Shown here piece after piece: positions 12,453-23,806 of a stretch of DNA of 64,000 nt (position 1 is the first letter of the stretch; each line of letters opens with the position of its first letter). The notes below the pieces were generated by a model, which worked only from the letters and a program-made list of their open reading frames with translations, was not told where the DNA came from and did no database searches. The position numbers and the translations under genes are program-made. Source of the DNA: Paraspadella gotoi (taxonomy: Eukaryota; Chaetognatha); the NCBI GenBank assembly GCA_051294375.1, contig JBJCIZ010001661.1, forward strand, positions 1 through 64,000, written 5' to 3'.

Positions 12453-12880
12453 GTTCTAGTTGGTTCGCGACTTCGCCATGGCGATGTCGCCAGTACCCCC
12501 ACAGGTGATCTCGCCAGTGATAAAAGTAGCAAATATAATGAAAGGCGCGAGTTAGAAGAGAGACTTGCGACTTATTGAGACACGGGGATGAATGCATCAC
12601 CCATGGGCTCCTCCCCCTACCCTAACCCGGACCTCCCGTTCAACCCTAACTGCCTTCAACATGTCAACCACGGGCCCCTCCCACAACCCTAATTCTAAAC
12701 CAGGCCTCCCGTTTAACTCCGTGCCTCTCCCCCACCCTTTACCCGGGCCTCCCGTTCAACTCCCGTTCAACCCTAACGTCAACCACGGGTCCCTCCCCCA
12801 ACCCTAACCTTAAACCGGGCCTCCCTTTCAACTCCGTACCTCTCCCCTAACCCAGGCCCAGGCCTCCTGTACATCTCCTT
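12453..12880. repeat. GC-rich block with ~115-bp tandem duplication
   Basis: About 430 bp of CCC/GGG-rich sequence inserted into AT-rich repeat. GTCAACCACGGG recurs at 12,663 and 12,778, and both copies continue through CTAAACC(A/G)GGCCTCCC and CTCCGT(G/A)CCTCTCCC, giving a ~115-bp duplication. CCTCCCGTT and CCCTAAC recur within it. A 24-bp near-palindrome centred on CCATGG (two mismatched positions per arm pair) lies at 12,467-12,490. An open frame at 12,592-12,807 is Pro-rich repeat translation and is not called as a gene. Confidence 0.75.
12467..12490. other. 24-bp near-perfect palindrome
   Basis: Arms GCGAC..CGCCAT and ATGGCG..GTCGC pair around CCATGG; only the TT/AT positions fail. Strong local hairpin potential at the left edge of the GC-rich block, close to the centre of the larger palindrome. 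Confidence 0.7.
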
Positions 12881-14974
12881 GCACAGCATTACAACAAAAC
12901 ATTATTTTAAATCTTATATTTGCACAGAATTGCACAGGAATAGGATGGTGCTTTAATAATTAATATTTTTTACAGATAAATTTATTTTTAATCCTCTGGA
13001 AACCGGTTCAAATATAATATGTATCTTTTACATGCATCCCATTAAATCTTTTATAAAGTTCAAAAAATATTTCATAAAAAAGACCTAAAAAGTTAAAACC
13101 TCATTATAAAAAATAATTTTTGACGGTAATTTTATTCCTGTGCAAATCGGTAAAAGGTTTCAAGAATTTTAATTGCTATATTATTATTCCTGTAAAAATA
13201 TGTGCAAATTATTATTTTTCACAGGATTGTTCAGAAAGACAAATAAAGTGTTTGCACAGGATTGCACAACATTATAACAAATAGATATTTTTACTTTTTT
13301 ATTTGCACAGAATTGCACAGGAATAGGATGGTGCACAGATCAATTCATTTTTAAATCCTGTTAAACCTGTGCAAATATAATATGTATCTTTTACGTATAT
13401 CCCATTCAATCTTCAATTCAAAAAACCCTTCATGAAAGAAATCCCTAAATAGTAAAAACTGCACTAAATACTAATATTTTGCTGTTTTTATTTCTGTGAA
13501 AATCTGTGCAAATTGATTTGTTCAGAGAGACAAATAATTGTTTTTTGCACAGGAATGCACAGTATTATAACAAATCGTTATTTTTACACTTTTATTTGCA
13601 CAGGTTTGCACAGGAATCTTTATCCTGTGCAAACCTGTGCAAATATAATATATTTCTTTTAACTATATCCAATTAAATCTTTCAAAAAATTCAAAAGAAT
13701 AACTTTGCCCCTTATCAAATTAAAAATCCTTCATGAAAAAAGCCTTAAAAAGTTAAAACTGCACTAAATACTAATATTGTGCTGTTTCTATTCCTGTGCA
13801 AATCTGTGCAAAATGATTTTTTCAAAGAGACAAACAAATATTTTTTTGCACAGGATTGCACAGTATTATAACAAATCGTTATTTTTACTCTTTTATTTGC
13901 ACAGGTTTGCACAGGAATAGGATTGTGCCATAACAATTTAAAATTTTTCAAAAATTCTTTACAATTTTAATCCTGTGCAAACCTGTGCAAATATAATAAG
14001 TATCTTTTACCTATATCCAATTGAATCTTTTATAAAATTCAAAAGAATAATTTTTCCCCTAATCAAAATAAAATTCGTTCTTCCTAATCTTTTATGAAAT
14101 TAAAAAAAAAATTTTCTAATAAAAATAAAAATCCTTTATGAAAAAAGCCATTAAAAGTTAAAACTGCACTAAATAAAAATATTGTACTGTTTTTATTCCT
14201 GTGGAAATCTGTGCAAATTTTTTTTTCAGAGAGACAAACAAATTGTTTTTTGTACAGGATTGCACAGCATTTCTGTACAAATCTGTGCAAATTGATTTTA
14301 TTATTTTTCACAGGATTGCAAAAGAAGACAATGAGGCGACTTACCTCCGGTAAGGATTGCACCGCATTATAACATATTATTTCTCCTTTTTTTATGCTAA
14401 ATCAGAAATAATATTTATTTTACTGTGCAAATCGGTAAAATGTTTTAAAAATTATAATTGCGCTATTTTTTTCCTGTGCAAATCTGTGCAAATTGATTTG
14501 TTCAGAGAGACAAACAAATGTTTTTTTGCACAGGAATGCACAGTATTATAACAAATCATTATTTTTACTCTTTTATTTGCACAGGTTTGCACAGGAATTT
14601 TTATCCTGTGCAAACCTGTGCAAATATAATATGTATCTTTTACCTATATCCCATTAAAACTTTAAAAAAATTCAAAAGAATAATTTTTCCCCTAGTCAAA
14701 TTAAAAATCCTTTATGAAAAAAGCCTTAAAAAGTTAAAACTGCACTAAATACTAATATTGTGCTGTTTCTATTCCTGTTTTGTTTGTCTCTCCTGTGTAA
14801 ATCTGTGCAAAATTTTTTTTTCTAAGAGACAAACAAATATTTTTTTGCACAGGATTGCACAGTATTATAACAATCGTCATTTTACTCTTTTATATTGCAC
14901 AGGTTTGCACTGCAGGAATAGGATGTGTGCCATAACAATTTAAAAATTTTTCAAAGATTCTTTACAATTTTAAT
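12881..14974 (-). repeat. TGTGCAAA-family repeat block, reverse orientation
   Basis: Units read as the complement of the forward consensus: TTTGCACAGAATTGCACAGG, TAATATGTATCTTTTAC, GTTAAAACTGCACTAAATAC and TTTTTATTCCTGTGCAAATC recur in reverse order. The first ~1.4 kb is the right arm of the palindrome. Orientation changes near 14,974, where a reverse unit ending ACAATTTTAAT joins TATTCTTTGAATTTTTT. No gene seen. Confidence 0.9.
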
Positions 14975-15121
14975 TATTCTTTGAATTTTTTTAAAGATTT
15001 AATGGATATAGGTAAAAGATACATATTATATTTGCACAGGTTTGCACAGGATAAAGATTCCTGTGCAAACCTGTGCAAATAAAAGAGTAAAAATAACGAT
15101 TTTTTATATATAGCTGTTCAT
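14975..15121 (+). repeat. Short forward-oriented TGTGCAAA block
   Basis: Forward landmarks (GATATAGGTAAAAGATACAT, TTTGCACAGGTTTGCACAGG, AAAAGAGTAAAAATAACGAT) return for ~150 bp and lead into CTGTTCAT at 15,114-15,121, the left target duplication of MITE copy 2. Confidence 0.85.
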
Positions 15122-15687
15122 TAAGCGTAGTGAAAGTTACATACGAAATTCTAAAAGTCAATTAAAACAACATACATCAGTGAACATTAATTTGTAAAAA
15201 AAAATTAATTATGTTTTTTAATTTTCGCAGTAGACATATATTTATATATATACTATCCTTATAAAATCGAAAAATTTCAAAATAGGCTTTCTTAATTTTG
15301 ATAAAAAAAATATAAATCATTTTTAAAATTCTTTCATTAAGTGGTTAAAAATTAAAAAAACTATATTTAATATATAAAAAGTTAATTTTCAACTTAAAAT
15401 ATAGCTTTTCTAATTTTTGACCCACTTAATGAAGGAATTTTTAAAAAGAGATTATATTTCTTTTTATCAACTTTTTATGACGAATCCAAATCTGCAAAAA
15501 AATCTTAAAAAAAACTGTTTGAAATTTAACATTTTTGGTTTAGTACAGTATAAATATAGGCTTACTGCATAAATTGTAATTTATTATAAATTTTTTTATT
15601 ACATAAATGTTCATTAGTTAATGTGTTTCGTTCCTCACTTTATAGAATTTTAATTAAAGTTAGATTTAGAAATTTTACTATGCCTTA
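15122..15687. mobile_element. Palindromic MITE copy 2
   Basis: Same family as the 8.1-kb element. It starts TAAGCGTAGTGAAAG (one G lost), ends ACTATGCCTTA, and is flanked by CTGTTCAT (15,114-15,121) and CTGTGCAT (15,688-15,695), an 8-bp duplication with one mismatch. It is 566 bp, lacks the 302-bp insert of copy 1, and has lost ~35 bp of the left arm (CTTAATTTTGATAAAAAAAA). Non-coding. Confidence 0.85.
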
Positions 15688-15858
15688 CTGTGCATTCCTG
15701 TGCAAAAAAACATTTGTTTGTCTCTCTGAACAAATCAATTTGCACAGATTTGCACAGGATAAAGATTCCTGTGCAAACCTGTGCAAATAAAAGAGTAAAA
15801 ATAACGATTTGTTATAATACTGTGCATTCCTGTGCAATAAAACATTTGTTTGTGTCTC
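15688..15858 (+). repeat. Short forward-oriented TGTGCAAA block
   Basis: Forward unit resumes at CTGTGCATTCCTGTGCAAAA and ends near 15,858, where TTTGTTTGTGTCTC is joined to the reverse-oriented CTGTGTAAATCTG. Confidence 0.85.
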
Positions 15859-18377
15859 CTGTGTAAATCTGTGCAAAATGAATTTTTTTAAGAGACAAAC
15901 AAATATTTTTTTGCACAGGATTGCACAGTATTATAACAAATCGTTATTTTTACTCTTTTATTTGCACAGGTTTGCACAGGAATATGATTGTGCCATAACA
16001 ATTAAAAAATTTTCAAAGATTCTTTACAATTTTAATCCTGTGCAAACCTGTGCAAATATAATAAGTATCTTTTACCTATATCCCATTGAATCTTTTATAA
16101 AATTCAAAAGAATAATTTTGCCCCTAATCAAAATAAAAATCCTTCATCCTAATCTTTTATAAAGTTAAAAAAAAAATTTTTCCTTATAAAAATAAAAATC
16201 CTTCATGAAAAAAGCCATTAAAAATTAAAACTGCACTAAATAAAAATATTGTAAAATGATTTTTTCTAAGAGACAAACAAAATATTTTTTTGCACAGGAT
16301 TGCACAGTATTATAACAAATCGTTATTTTTACTCTTTTATTTGCACAGGTTTGCACAGGAATATGATTGTGCCATAACAATTTAAAAATTTTCAAAGATT
16401 CTTTACAATTTTAATCCTGTTCAAACCTGTGCAAATATAATAAGTACCTTTTACCTATATCCCATTGAATCTTTTATAAAATTCAAAAGAATAATTTTGC
16501 CCCTAATCAAAATAAAAATCCTTCATCCTAATCTTTTATAAAGTTAAAAAAAATTTTTTTCCTAATAAAAATAAAAATCCTTCATAAAAAAAGCCATTAA
16601 AAGTAAAAACTGCACTAAATAAAAATATTGTACTGTTTTTATTCCTGTGCAAATCTGTGCAAATTTTTTTTTCAGAGAGACAAACAAATTGTTTTTTGTA
16701 CAGGATTGCACAGCATTCCTGTCCAAATCTATGCAAATTGATTTTATTATTTTTCACAGGATTGCAAAAGAAGACAAATTATTTTTTGCACAGGATTGCA
16801 CCGCATTATAACATATTATTATTTCTCCTTTTTTTATGCTAAATCAAAAAAAAAGATTTATTTTACTGTGCAAATCGGTAAAATGTTTTAAAAATTATAA
16901 TTGCGCTATTTTTTTCCTGTGCAAATCTGTGCAAATTGATTTGTTCAGAGAGACAAACAAATGTTTTTTTGCACAGGAATGCACAGTATTATAACCAATC
17001 GTTATTTTTACTCTTTTATTTGCACAGGTTTGCACAGGAATCTTTATCCTGTGCAAACCTGTGCAAATATAATATGTATCTTTTACCTATATCCCATTAA
17101 ATCTTTAAAAAAATTCAAAAGAATAATTTTTCCCCTAATCAAATTTAAAATCCTTCATGAAAAAAGCCTTAAAAAGTTAAAACTGCACTAAATATTAATA
17201 TTGTGCTGTTTCTATTCCTGTGTAAATCTGTGCAAAATGATTTTTTCTAAGAGACAAACAAATATTTTTTTGCACAGGATTGCACAGTATTATAACAAAT
17301 CGTTATTTTTACTCTTTTATTTGCACAGGTTTGCACAGGAATATGATTGTGCCATAACAATTTAAAAATTTTCAAAGATTCTTTACAATTTTAATCCTGT
17401 TCAAACCTGTGCAAATATAATAAGTACCTTTTACCTATATCACATTGAATCTTTTATAAAATTCAAAAGAATAATTTTGCCCCTAATCAAAATAAAAATC
17501 CTTTATCCTAATCTTTTATAAAGTTAAAAAAAAAATTTTTCCTAATAAAAATAAAAATCCTTCATGAAAAAAGCCATTAAAAGTTAAAACTGCACTAAAT
17601 AAAAATATTGTACTGTTTTTATTCCTGTGCAAATCTGTGCAAATTTTTTTTTCAGAGAGACAAAAAAATTGTTTTTTGTACAGGATTGCACAGCATTCCT
17701 GTACAAATCTGTGCAAATTGATTTTATTATTTTTCATAGGATTGCAAAAGAAGACAAATTATTTTTTGCACAGGATTGCACCGCATTATAACATATTATT
17801 ATTTCTCCTTTTTTTATGCTAAATCAAAAAAAATATTTATTTTACTGTGCAAATCGGTAAAATGTTTTAAAAATTATAATTGTGCTATTTTTTTCAATTC
17901 AATCTTTTATAAAGTTAAAAAAATCCTTCAAAAAAAAAGACATACAAAAGTTAAAACTGCATTATTACAAATAATTTTTGGATGGTAATGTTATTCCTGT
18001 GCAAATTGTTAAAAGGTTTAGAAAATCTTAATTGCATTAGTTTTATTTCTGTATATATCTGTACAAATTGATTTTCTTATTTTGCACAGGATTGCGCAGA
18101 AATATAAACAAATTGTTTGCACAGGATTGGACAGCATTACACAAATAGATAATTTTACTCTTTTAATTGCAGAGAATTGGACAGGAATAAAAATTAATTT
18201 TTTGTTCAGATCAATTCATTTTTAATCTGTTTAAATCTGTGGAAATATAATATGTATTTTTATGTTTATTTCATTCAATCTTCAACACAAAAAAAAAATT
18301 AAAATTGCGCTTTTTTTATTCCTGTGCAAATCTGTGCAAATTGATTTTTAATTTTTGCACAGAAAGATAAACAATTG
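15859..18377 (-). repeat. TGTGCAAA-family repeat block, reverse orientation
   Basis: Reverse-oriented units, including a higher-order duplication with ~980-bp period. It ends near 18,377, where GATAAACAATTG passes into forward TTATTCCTGTGCAATTCTG. No gene seen. Confidence 0.9.
16255..17893 (-). repeat. Higher-order tandem duplication, ~980-bp period
   Basis: The block starting AAAATGATTTTTTCTAAGAG at 16,255 recurs at 17,234 with only scattered differences and is followed to about 17,893, so roughly 660 bp of a second copy is present. A third, partial relative covers ~14,370-14,770. Each 980-bp period contains about three basic units, indicating recent homogenisation of a multi-unit block. 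Confidence 0.8.
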
Positions 18378-18599
18378 TTATTCCTGTGCAATTCTGTGCA
18401 AATAAAAGAGTAAAAATATGTATTTATGTAATGCTGTGCAATCCTGTGCAAACAATTTGTTGATATTTCTGTGCAATCCTGTGCAATCCTGTGCAAACAA
18501 TTTGTTTATAGTTCTGTGCAATCCTGTGCAAAATAAAAAAATCAATTTCTTCAGATTTGTACAGAAATATAACTAACGCAATTAAGATTTTCTAAACCT

Positions 18600-19640
18600 T
18601 TTAACAATTTGCACAGGAATAATATTACCATCCAAAATTTTTTGTAATAATGCAGTTTTAACTTTTGTATGTCTTTTTTATGAAGGATTTTTTTAACTTT
18701 ATAAAAGATTGAATGGGATATATGTAAAAGATATATATTACATAAGTGCAGGTTTGAAAAGGAGTAAGAATGAAAATAGTTTTTGCACAACTTTAAAATT
18801 GAAGTTTTTTTGAGTTGAAGATTGAAAAAAAATTTGATAAAAAATTTAAAATTGCGCTATTTTTATTCCTGTGCAAATCTGTTCAAATTTATTTTTAATT
18901 TTTGCACAGGATTGTACAGAAAGATAAACAATTGTTATTCCTGTGCAATTCTGTGCAAATAAAAGAGTAAAAATATCTATTTGTATAATGCTGTACAATC
19001 CTGTGCAAACAATTTGTTTATATTTCTGCGCAATCCTGTGCAAAATAAGAAAACCTCTATGTTTCGAGTCTTCATTAGCTTATAAACTTAATAAACTTAA
19101 TAAATTTTTGTTCAAAAATTTAACAATTTGAACAAGAATAATATTACCATCCAGAAATTATTTGTAATAATGCAGTTTTAACTTTTGTATGTCTTTTTAT
19201 GAAGAATTTTTTTAACTTCATAAAAGATTGTATGGGATATATGTAAAAGATATATATTACATAAGTGCAGGTTTGAAAAGGAGTAAGAATGAAAATAGTT
19301 TTTGCAAAACTTTAAAATTGAAGTTTTTTTGAGTTGAAGATTGAAAAAAAATTGAAAAAAAATTTAAAATTGCGCTATTTTTATTCCTGTGCAAATCTGT
19401 GCAAATTGATTTTTAATTTTTGCACAGGATTGTACAGAAAGATAAACAATTGTTATTCCTGTGCAATTCTGTGCAAATAAAAGAGTAAAAATATCTATTT
19501 GTGTAATGCTGTGCAATCCTGTACAAACAATTTGTTTATATTTCTGTGCAATCCTGTGCAAAATAAGAAAACCTCTATGTTTCGAGTCTTCATTAGCTTA
19601 TAAACTTAATAAACTTAATAAATTGTTATTCAAAAACGAA
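18600..19640 (+). repeat. ~515-bp tandem duplication
   Basis: GCAGTTTTAACTTTTGTATG at ~18,652 recurs at ~19,165, and GTGCAAATAAAAGAGTAAAA at 18,952 recurs at 19,470. The two copies stay aligned through CCTCTATGTTTCGAGTC. A third copy of part of the unit lies at ~21,180-21,480, displaced ~1.8 kb. Confidence 0.8.
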
Positions 19641-21654
19641 TTTTCATTACACTCCTTAAATATAATGCAGTTATAACTTTTGTAGGTCTTTTCAATTAAT
19701 GATACTGTTATGCAAATATTTTTTGAAAAAATGCTTATTTATTTTTTATTACATATACAAAGGCAGAAAAAAAACATTGTTCCATCGCTCAATCTTTTCA
19801 TCACTCCAACCTACTGTGCAATCATGTGAAAACCATTGGTTTGTCTTTTTTTTCAATCCTGTGCAAAATAAGAAAATCAATTTGCACAGATTTGTACAGG
19901 AATACATAAAAATAACGCAATTAAAATTTTTTTAAACTTTTACCAATTTGCACAGGAATAACATTACCATCCAAAACATATTTTTTTATAATGCAGTTAA
20001 AAGTTTTGTAGGTCTTTTTTTATGAAGGATTTTCGAACTCTATAAAAGATTGAATGGGATATATGTAAAAGAAATATATTATATTAGTGCAGGTTTGAAA
20101 AGGAGTAAGAATAAAAATAATTTTTGCAAAACTTTAAAGTTTTATGACACAATCCTATTTCTGTGCAAATCTGTGCAAATAAAAGAGTAAAAAGCATAAT
20201 TTGTTATAATTCTGTGCAATCCTGTGCAAAAAAAATTGTTTGTCTTTTATCTATTTGTGTAATGCAGTGCAATCCTGTGCAAACAATTTGTTTATATTTC
20301 TGTGCAATCCTGTGCATAATTTTACTCTTTTATTTGCACAGAATTGCACAGGAATAAGATGGTGCTATAAAAATTAATTTATTGTACAGATCAATTCTTT
20401 TTTAATCATTTTAAATATTTGAAAATATAATATTTATTTTTTATATTTATTTTATTCAATCTTCAACTCAAAAAAAAAATTTAAATTGCGCTATTTTTAT
20501 TCCTGTGCAAATCTGTGAAAATTGATTTTTAATTTTTGCAAAGGATTGTACAGAAAAAAACAATTTTTTTTGCACAGGATTGCACAGAATTACAACAAAT
20601 TATGCTTTTTACTCTTTTATTTGCACAGATTTGCACAGAATCAGGATTGTGTCATAAAACTTTAAAGTTTTGCAAAAAATATTTTTATTCTTACTCCTTT
20701 TCAAACCTGCACTAATATAATATATATCTTTTACATATATCCCATTCAATCTTTTATAAAGTTAAAAAAATCCTTCATAAAAAAAGACATACAAAAGTTA
20801 AAACTGCATTATTACAAATAATCTTTGGATAGTAATGTTATTCCTGTGCAAATTGGTAAAAGGTTTAGAAAATCCTAATTACGTTAGTTTTATTTCTGTA
20901 CAAATCTGTACAAATTGATTTTCTTATTTTGCACAGGATTGCGCAGAAATATAAACAAATTGTTTGCACAGGATTGCACAGCATTACACAAATATATAAT
21001 TTTACTCTTTTATTTGCAGAGAATTGGACAGGAATAAAAATTGTTTATCTTTCTGTACAATCCTGTGCAAAAATTAAAAATCAATTTGCACAGATTAATC
21101 CGTTTAAATCTGTGAAAATATAATATGTATTTTTATGTTTATTTCATTCAATCTTCAACACAAAAAAAATTTAAAATTGCACTATTTTTATTCTTGTGCA
21201 AATCTGTGCAAATTTATTTTTAATTTTTACACAGGATTGTACAGAAAGATAAACAATTTTTATTCCTGTGCAATTCTGTGCAAATAAAAGAGTAAAAATA
21301 TCTATTTGTGTAATGCTGTGCAATCCTGTGCAAACAATTTGTTTATATTTCTGTGCAATCCTGTGCAAAATAAGAAAACCTCTATGTTTCGAGTCTTCAT
21401 TAGCTTATAAACTTAATAAACCTAATAAATTGTTGTTCAAAAACGAATTTTCATTACACTCCTTAAATATGATGCAGGTATAACTTTTGTAGGTCTTTTC
21501 AATTAATTATTTATTTTTTATTACATATACAAAGGCAGCAAAAAAATAACATTACCATCCAAAACATATTTTTTATAATGCAGTTATAAGTTTTGTAGGT
21601 CCTTTTTTATGAAGGATTTTTGAACTTTATAAAAGATTGAATGGGATATATGTA

Positions 21655-21722
21655 AAAAATATATATATATATATTATATATATTATATATATATTATATA
21701 TTATATATATATATATTATATT
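21655..21722. repeat. TA-rich microsatellite
   Basis: Imperfect ATATAT/TATTATATA run interrupting a TGTGCAAA unit just after TATATGTAAAAA; likely slippage expansion of the unit's own TATATATTAT segment. Confidence 0.9.
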
Positions 21723-23025
21723 AGTGCAGGTTTGAAAAGGAATAAGAATAAAAATAATTTTTGCAAAACTTTTATGACACAATCTTATTTCTGTGCAAAT
21801 CTGTGCAAATAAAAGAGTAAAAAGCATAATTTGTTGTAATTCTGTACAATCCTGTGCAAAAAAAATTGTTTGTCTTTCTGTACAATCCTGTGCAAAAATT
21901 AAAAATCAATTTGCACAGATTTGCACAGGAATAAAAATAGTGCAATTTTAATTTTTTTTTTTAGTTGAATAATGAATGAAATAAACATAAAAAATACATA
22001 TTATATTTGTACAGATTTAACAGGATTTAAAAAGAATTGATCTGTACAAAAAATTACTTTTTTTAGCACCATCTTATTCCTGTGCAATTCTGTGCAAATA
22101 AAAGAGTAAAATATCTATTTGTGTAATGCTGTGCAATCCTGTGCAAACAATTTGTTTATATTTCTGTTCAATCCTGTGCAAAATAAGAAAAAGGAGAAAT
22201 AGCAGTTTTTGAATGCTGTATAATCCTGTGCAAAGAACAATTTGTTTGTCTTTCTTTGCAATCCTGTGCAAAATAAAAAAATCAATTTGTACAGATTTAC
22301 ACAGGAATGCTGTGCATTCCTGTTGAAAAAAAAATGTTTTGTCTCTCTGAAAAAATAAATTTGTACAGATTTGCACAGGAATAAAAATAATGCAATATTA
22401 GTATTTTGTGCCATTTTTCAATTTTTATGGTACAAATCTGTGCAAATAAAAAAGTAGAAATATCGATTTGCTGTAATTCTGTACATTTGTACAGATTGTA
22501 CAGATTTGCACAGGATTAAAAATAGCATAAAAAATATTTATTTTAGTACAGTTTTAACTTTTTTAGGTCTATTTTTCACTTGCAAAGTTTGCACAGGATT
22601 AAAAATAAAAAGAATCTGTGCAAAACTTTAAATTTTTATGGCACAAATTATTTTCCTGTGCAAATCTGTGCAATAAAAAAATAGAATTAACAATTTGTTG
22701 TAATGGTTTATTTGCACAGGTTTGCACAGGAATAGGATTGTGCCATAACAATTTAATTTTTTGATGCTCTTTTTATTCCTGTACAAATCTGTGCATAATG
22801 ATTTTTTTTATTTTTGCACAGGATTGCATAGAAAATCAAACAAATTGTTTTTTGCACAGATTTGCACTGGAATAGGATTGTGACAAAATATTTTAATTTT
22901 TTGATGCTATTTTTATTCCTGTATAATTCAGGGCATAATATTTTTATTTTTATTTTGCGCAGGATTTCATAGAAAGTCAAACAAATTGTTTTTTGCATAG
23001 GATTGCACAGCATTATAACAAATCG

Positions 23026-23806
23026 GACAGACAGACAGACGGATGGATGGACATCATTTTTTTGCATAACTTATCATAATTTGATGTTCTGACATAATAT
23101 GAGTGAATGTCCAACAAGATTGAGGGTAGCGGTAACCGACCAAATTCAAATTTTAATTGGAACCATATTAAACGAATCCATTATTGGTATTAGTTATTGT
23201 GTTAAAATATTTTTTTGCCAAAATATTTTGCACCATGAGTAATTTGCTAATTAAAATTATTATTTTGCTATATATTGTAAAAAAATTTATGGGAATACTT
23301 TAATTTTTTTATTGATTCTGATAGAGCTTAAAAAGTTAGGAAAAAAATATAATTACAACTTTTTAAAATTTTGATGTTTTGTCACTGAAAATGAGCAAAA
23401 ACTACTAAAATCATCGGATGATAATGATGAGGATGATTTTTAAAAATTTTTCCCAATTTTGACCCACTTATCATCAAAATATTGAAAAAAGAATTATACT
23501 TTGTGTAAACAACTTTTTATAAGCTATCTGAATCTACTTTTAAAAATACAAAATACCCTAAAAATGTTTTGACATTTCCTATCTATAAATAAATATTAAA
23601 AAATTAAATACTAGTGCTTCTAGCCATTTTAGAAAATTTTGGTCCATTGAAAGTTTTCTCAGAAATGTACGAAATTTCATTTGGGAAGGTTCCCAAATCA
23701 AACTTCGGACCCACCCCATTGACAAGTTTGGCTCTATTGAGGGGGCGGAAAACGGACCAACAAAGTGGACTATAGAGTCAGGATATGCCGATAAGCAGAT
23801 ACGACT
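23026..23806 (+). mobile_element. Helentron/DINE-1-like 3' end, interrupted
   Basis: Begins with GACA/GGAT microsatellite (complement of GTCY) followed by GGACATCATTTTTTTGCATAA and ATGTTCTGACATAATATGAG, then GAGGGGGCGGAAAACGG, TATAGAGTC and a terminal hairpin segment ending GCAGATACGACTA. The same order is found in the complete elements at 31.9 and 54.4 kb. Two thirds of this copy is an unrelated 609-bp insertion. The hairpin is decayed here. Non-coding. Confidence 0.65.
23127..23735. mobile_element. Second palindromic element nested in Helentron-like copy
   Basis: Comparison with the uninterrupted complement at 54.5 kb shows ~609 extra bases, flanked by ATTGAGGG at 23,119-23,126 and 23,736-23,743 (target duplication 7-8 bp). 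Ends are TAGCGGTAACC and the complement of (T)AGAGCCAAAC, a weak inverted repeat. Its interior has inverted arms resembling those of the TAAGGC MITE family: TTTTGACCCACTTATCATC and CAACTTTTTATAAGCTATC parallel GACCCACTTAATGAAGG and CAACTTTTTATAGCGAATC. A diverged hAT-like relative is inferred. Confidence 0.6.

Larger units (their letters stand above)
10870..14275. repeat. Large imperfect palindrome of repeat units
   Basis: The order of units running left from 12,277 is mirrored, as reverse complement, running right from 12,881. Examples are 12,010 against 13,125, 11,525 against 13,615 and 10,880 against 14,265, with coordinate sums staying near 25,135-25,150. Each arm is at least ~1.4 kb. The ~600-bp centre contains a 100-N gap, a short reverse-oriented repeat stub and a GC-rich block. 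Whether the inversion is biological or a misjoin at the gap cannot be decided from sequence alone. Confidence 0.75.
18378..23025. repeat. TGTGCAAA-family repeat, mixed short inverted blocks
   Basis: Same family, but orientation switches every few hundred bases. Forward stretches begin near 18,378, 18,930, 19,450 and 21,260. Reverse stretches lie near 18,845-18,930, 19,365-19,450, 20,320-21,010 and 22,705-23,025. A non-family insert ending AATAAACTTAATAAATT recurs in each copy of the 518-bp duplication. No gene seen. Confidence 0.85.

Noticed and set aside
12600-12860. Telomeric CCCTAA repeats
   Set aside because: CCCTAAC occurs several times but never as consecutive hexamers; it belongs to a ~115-bp tandem unit.
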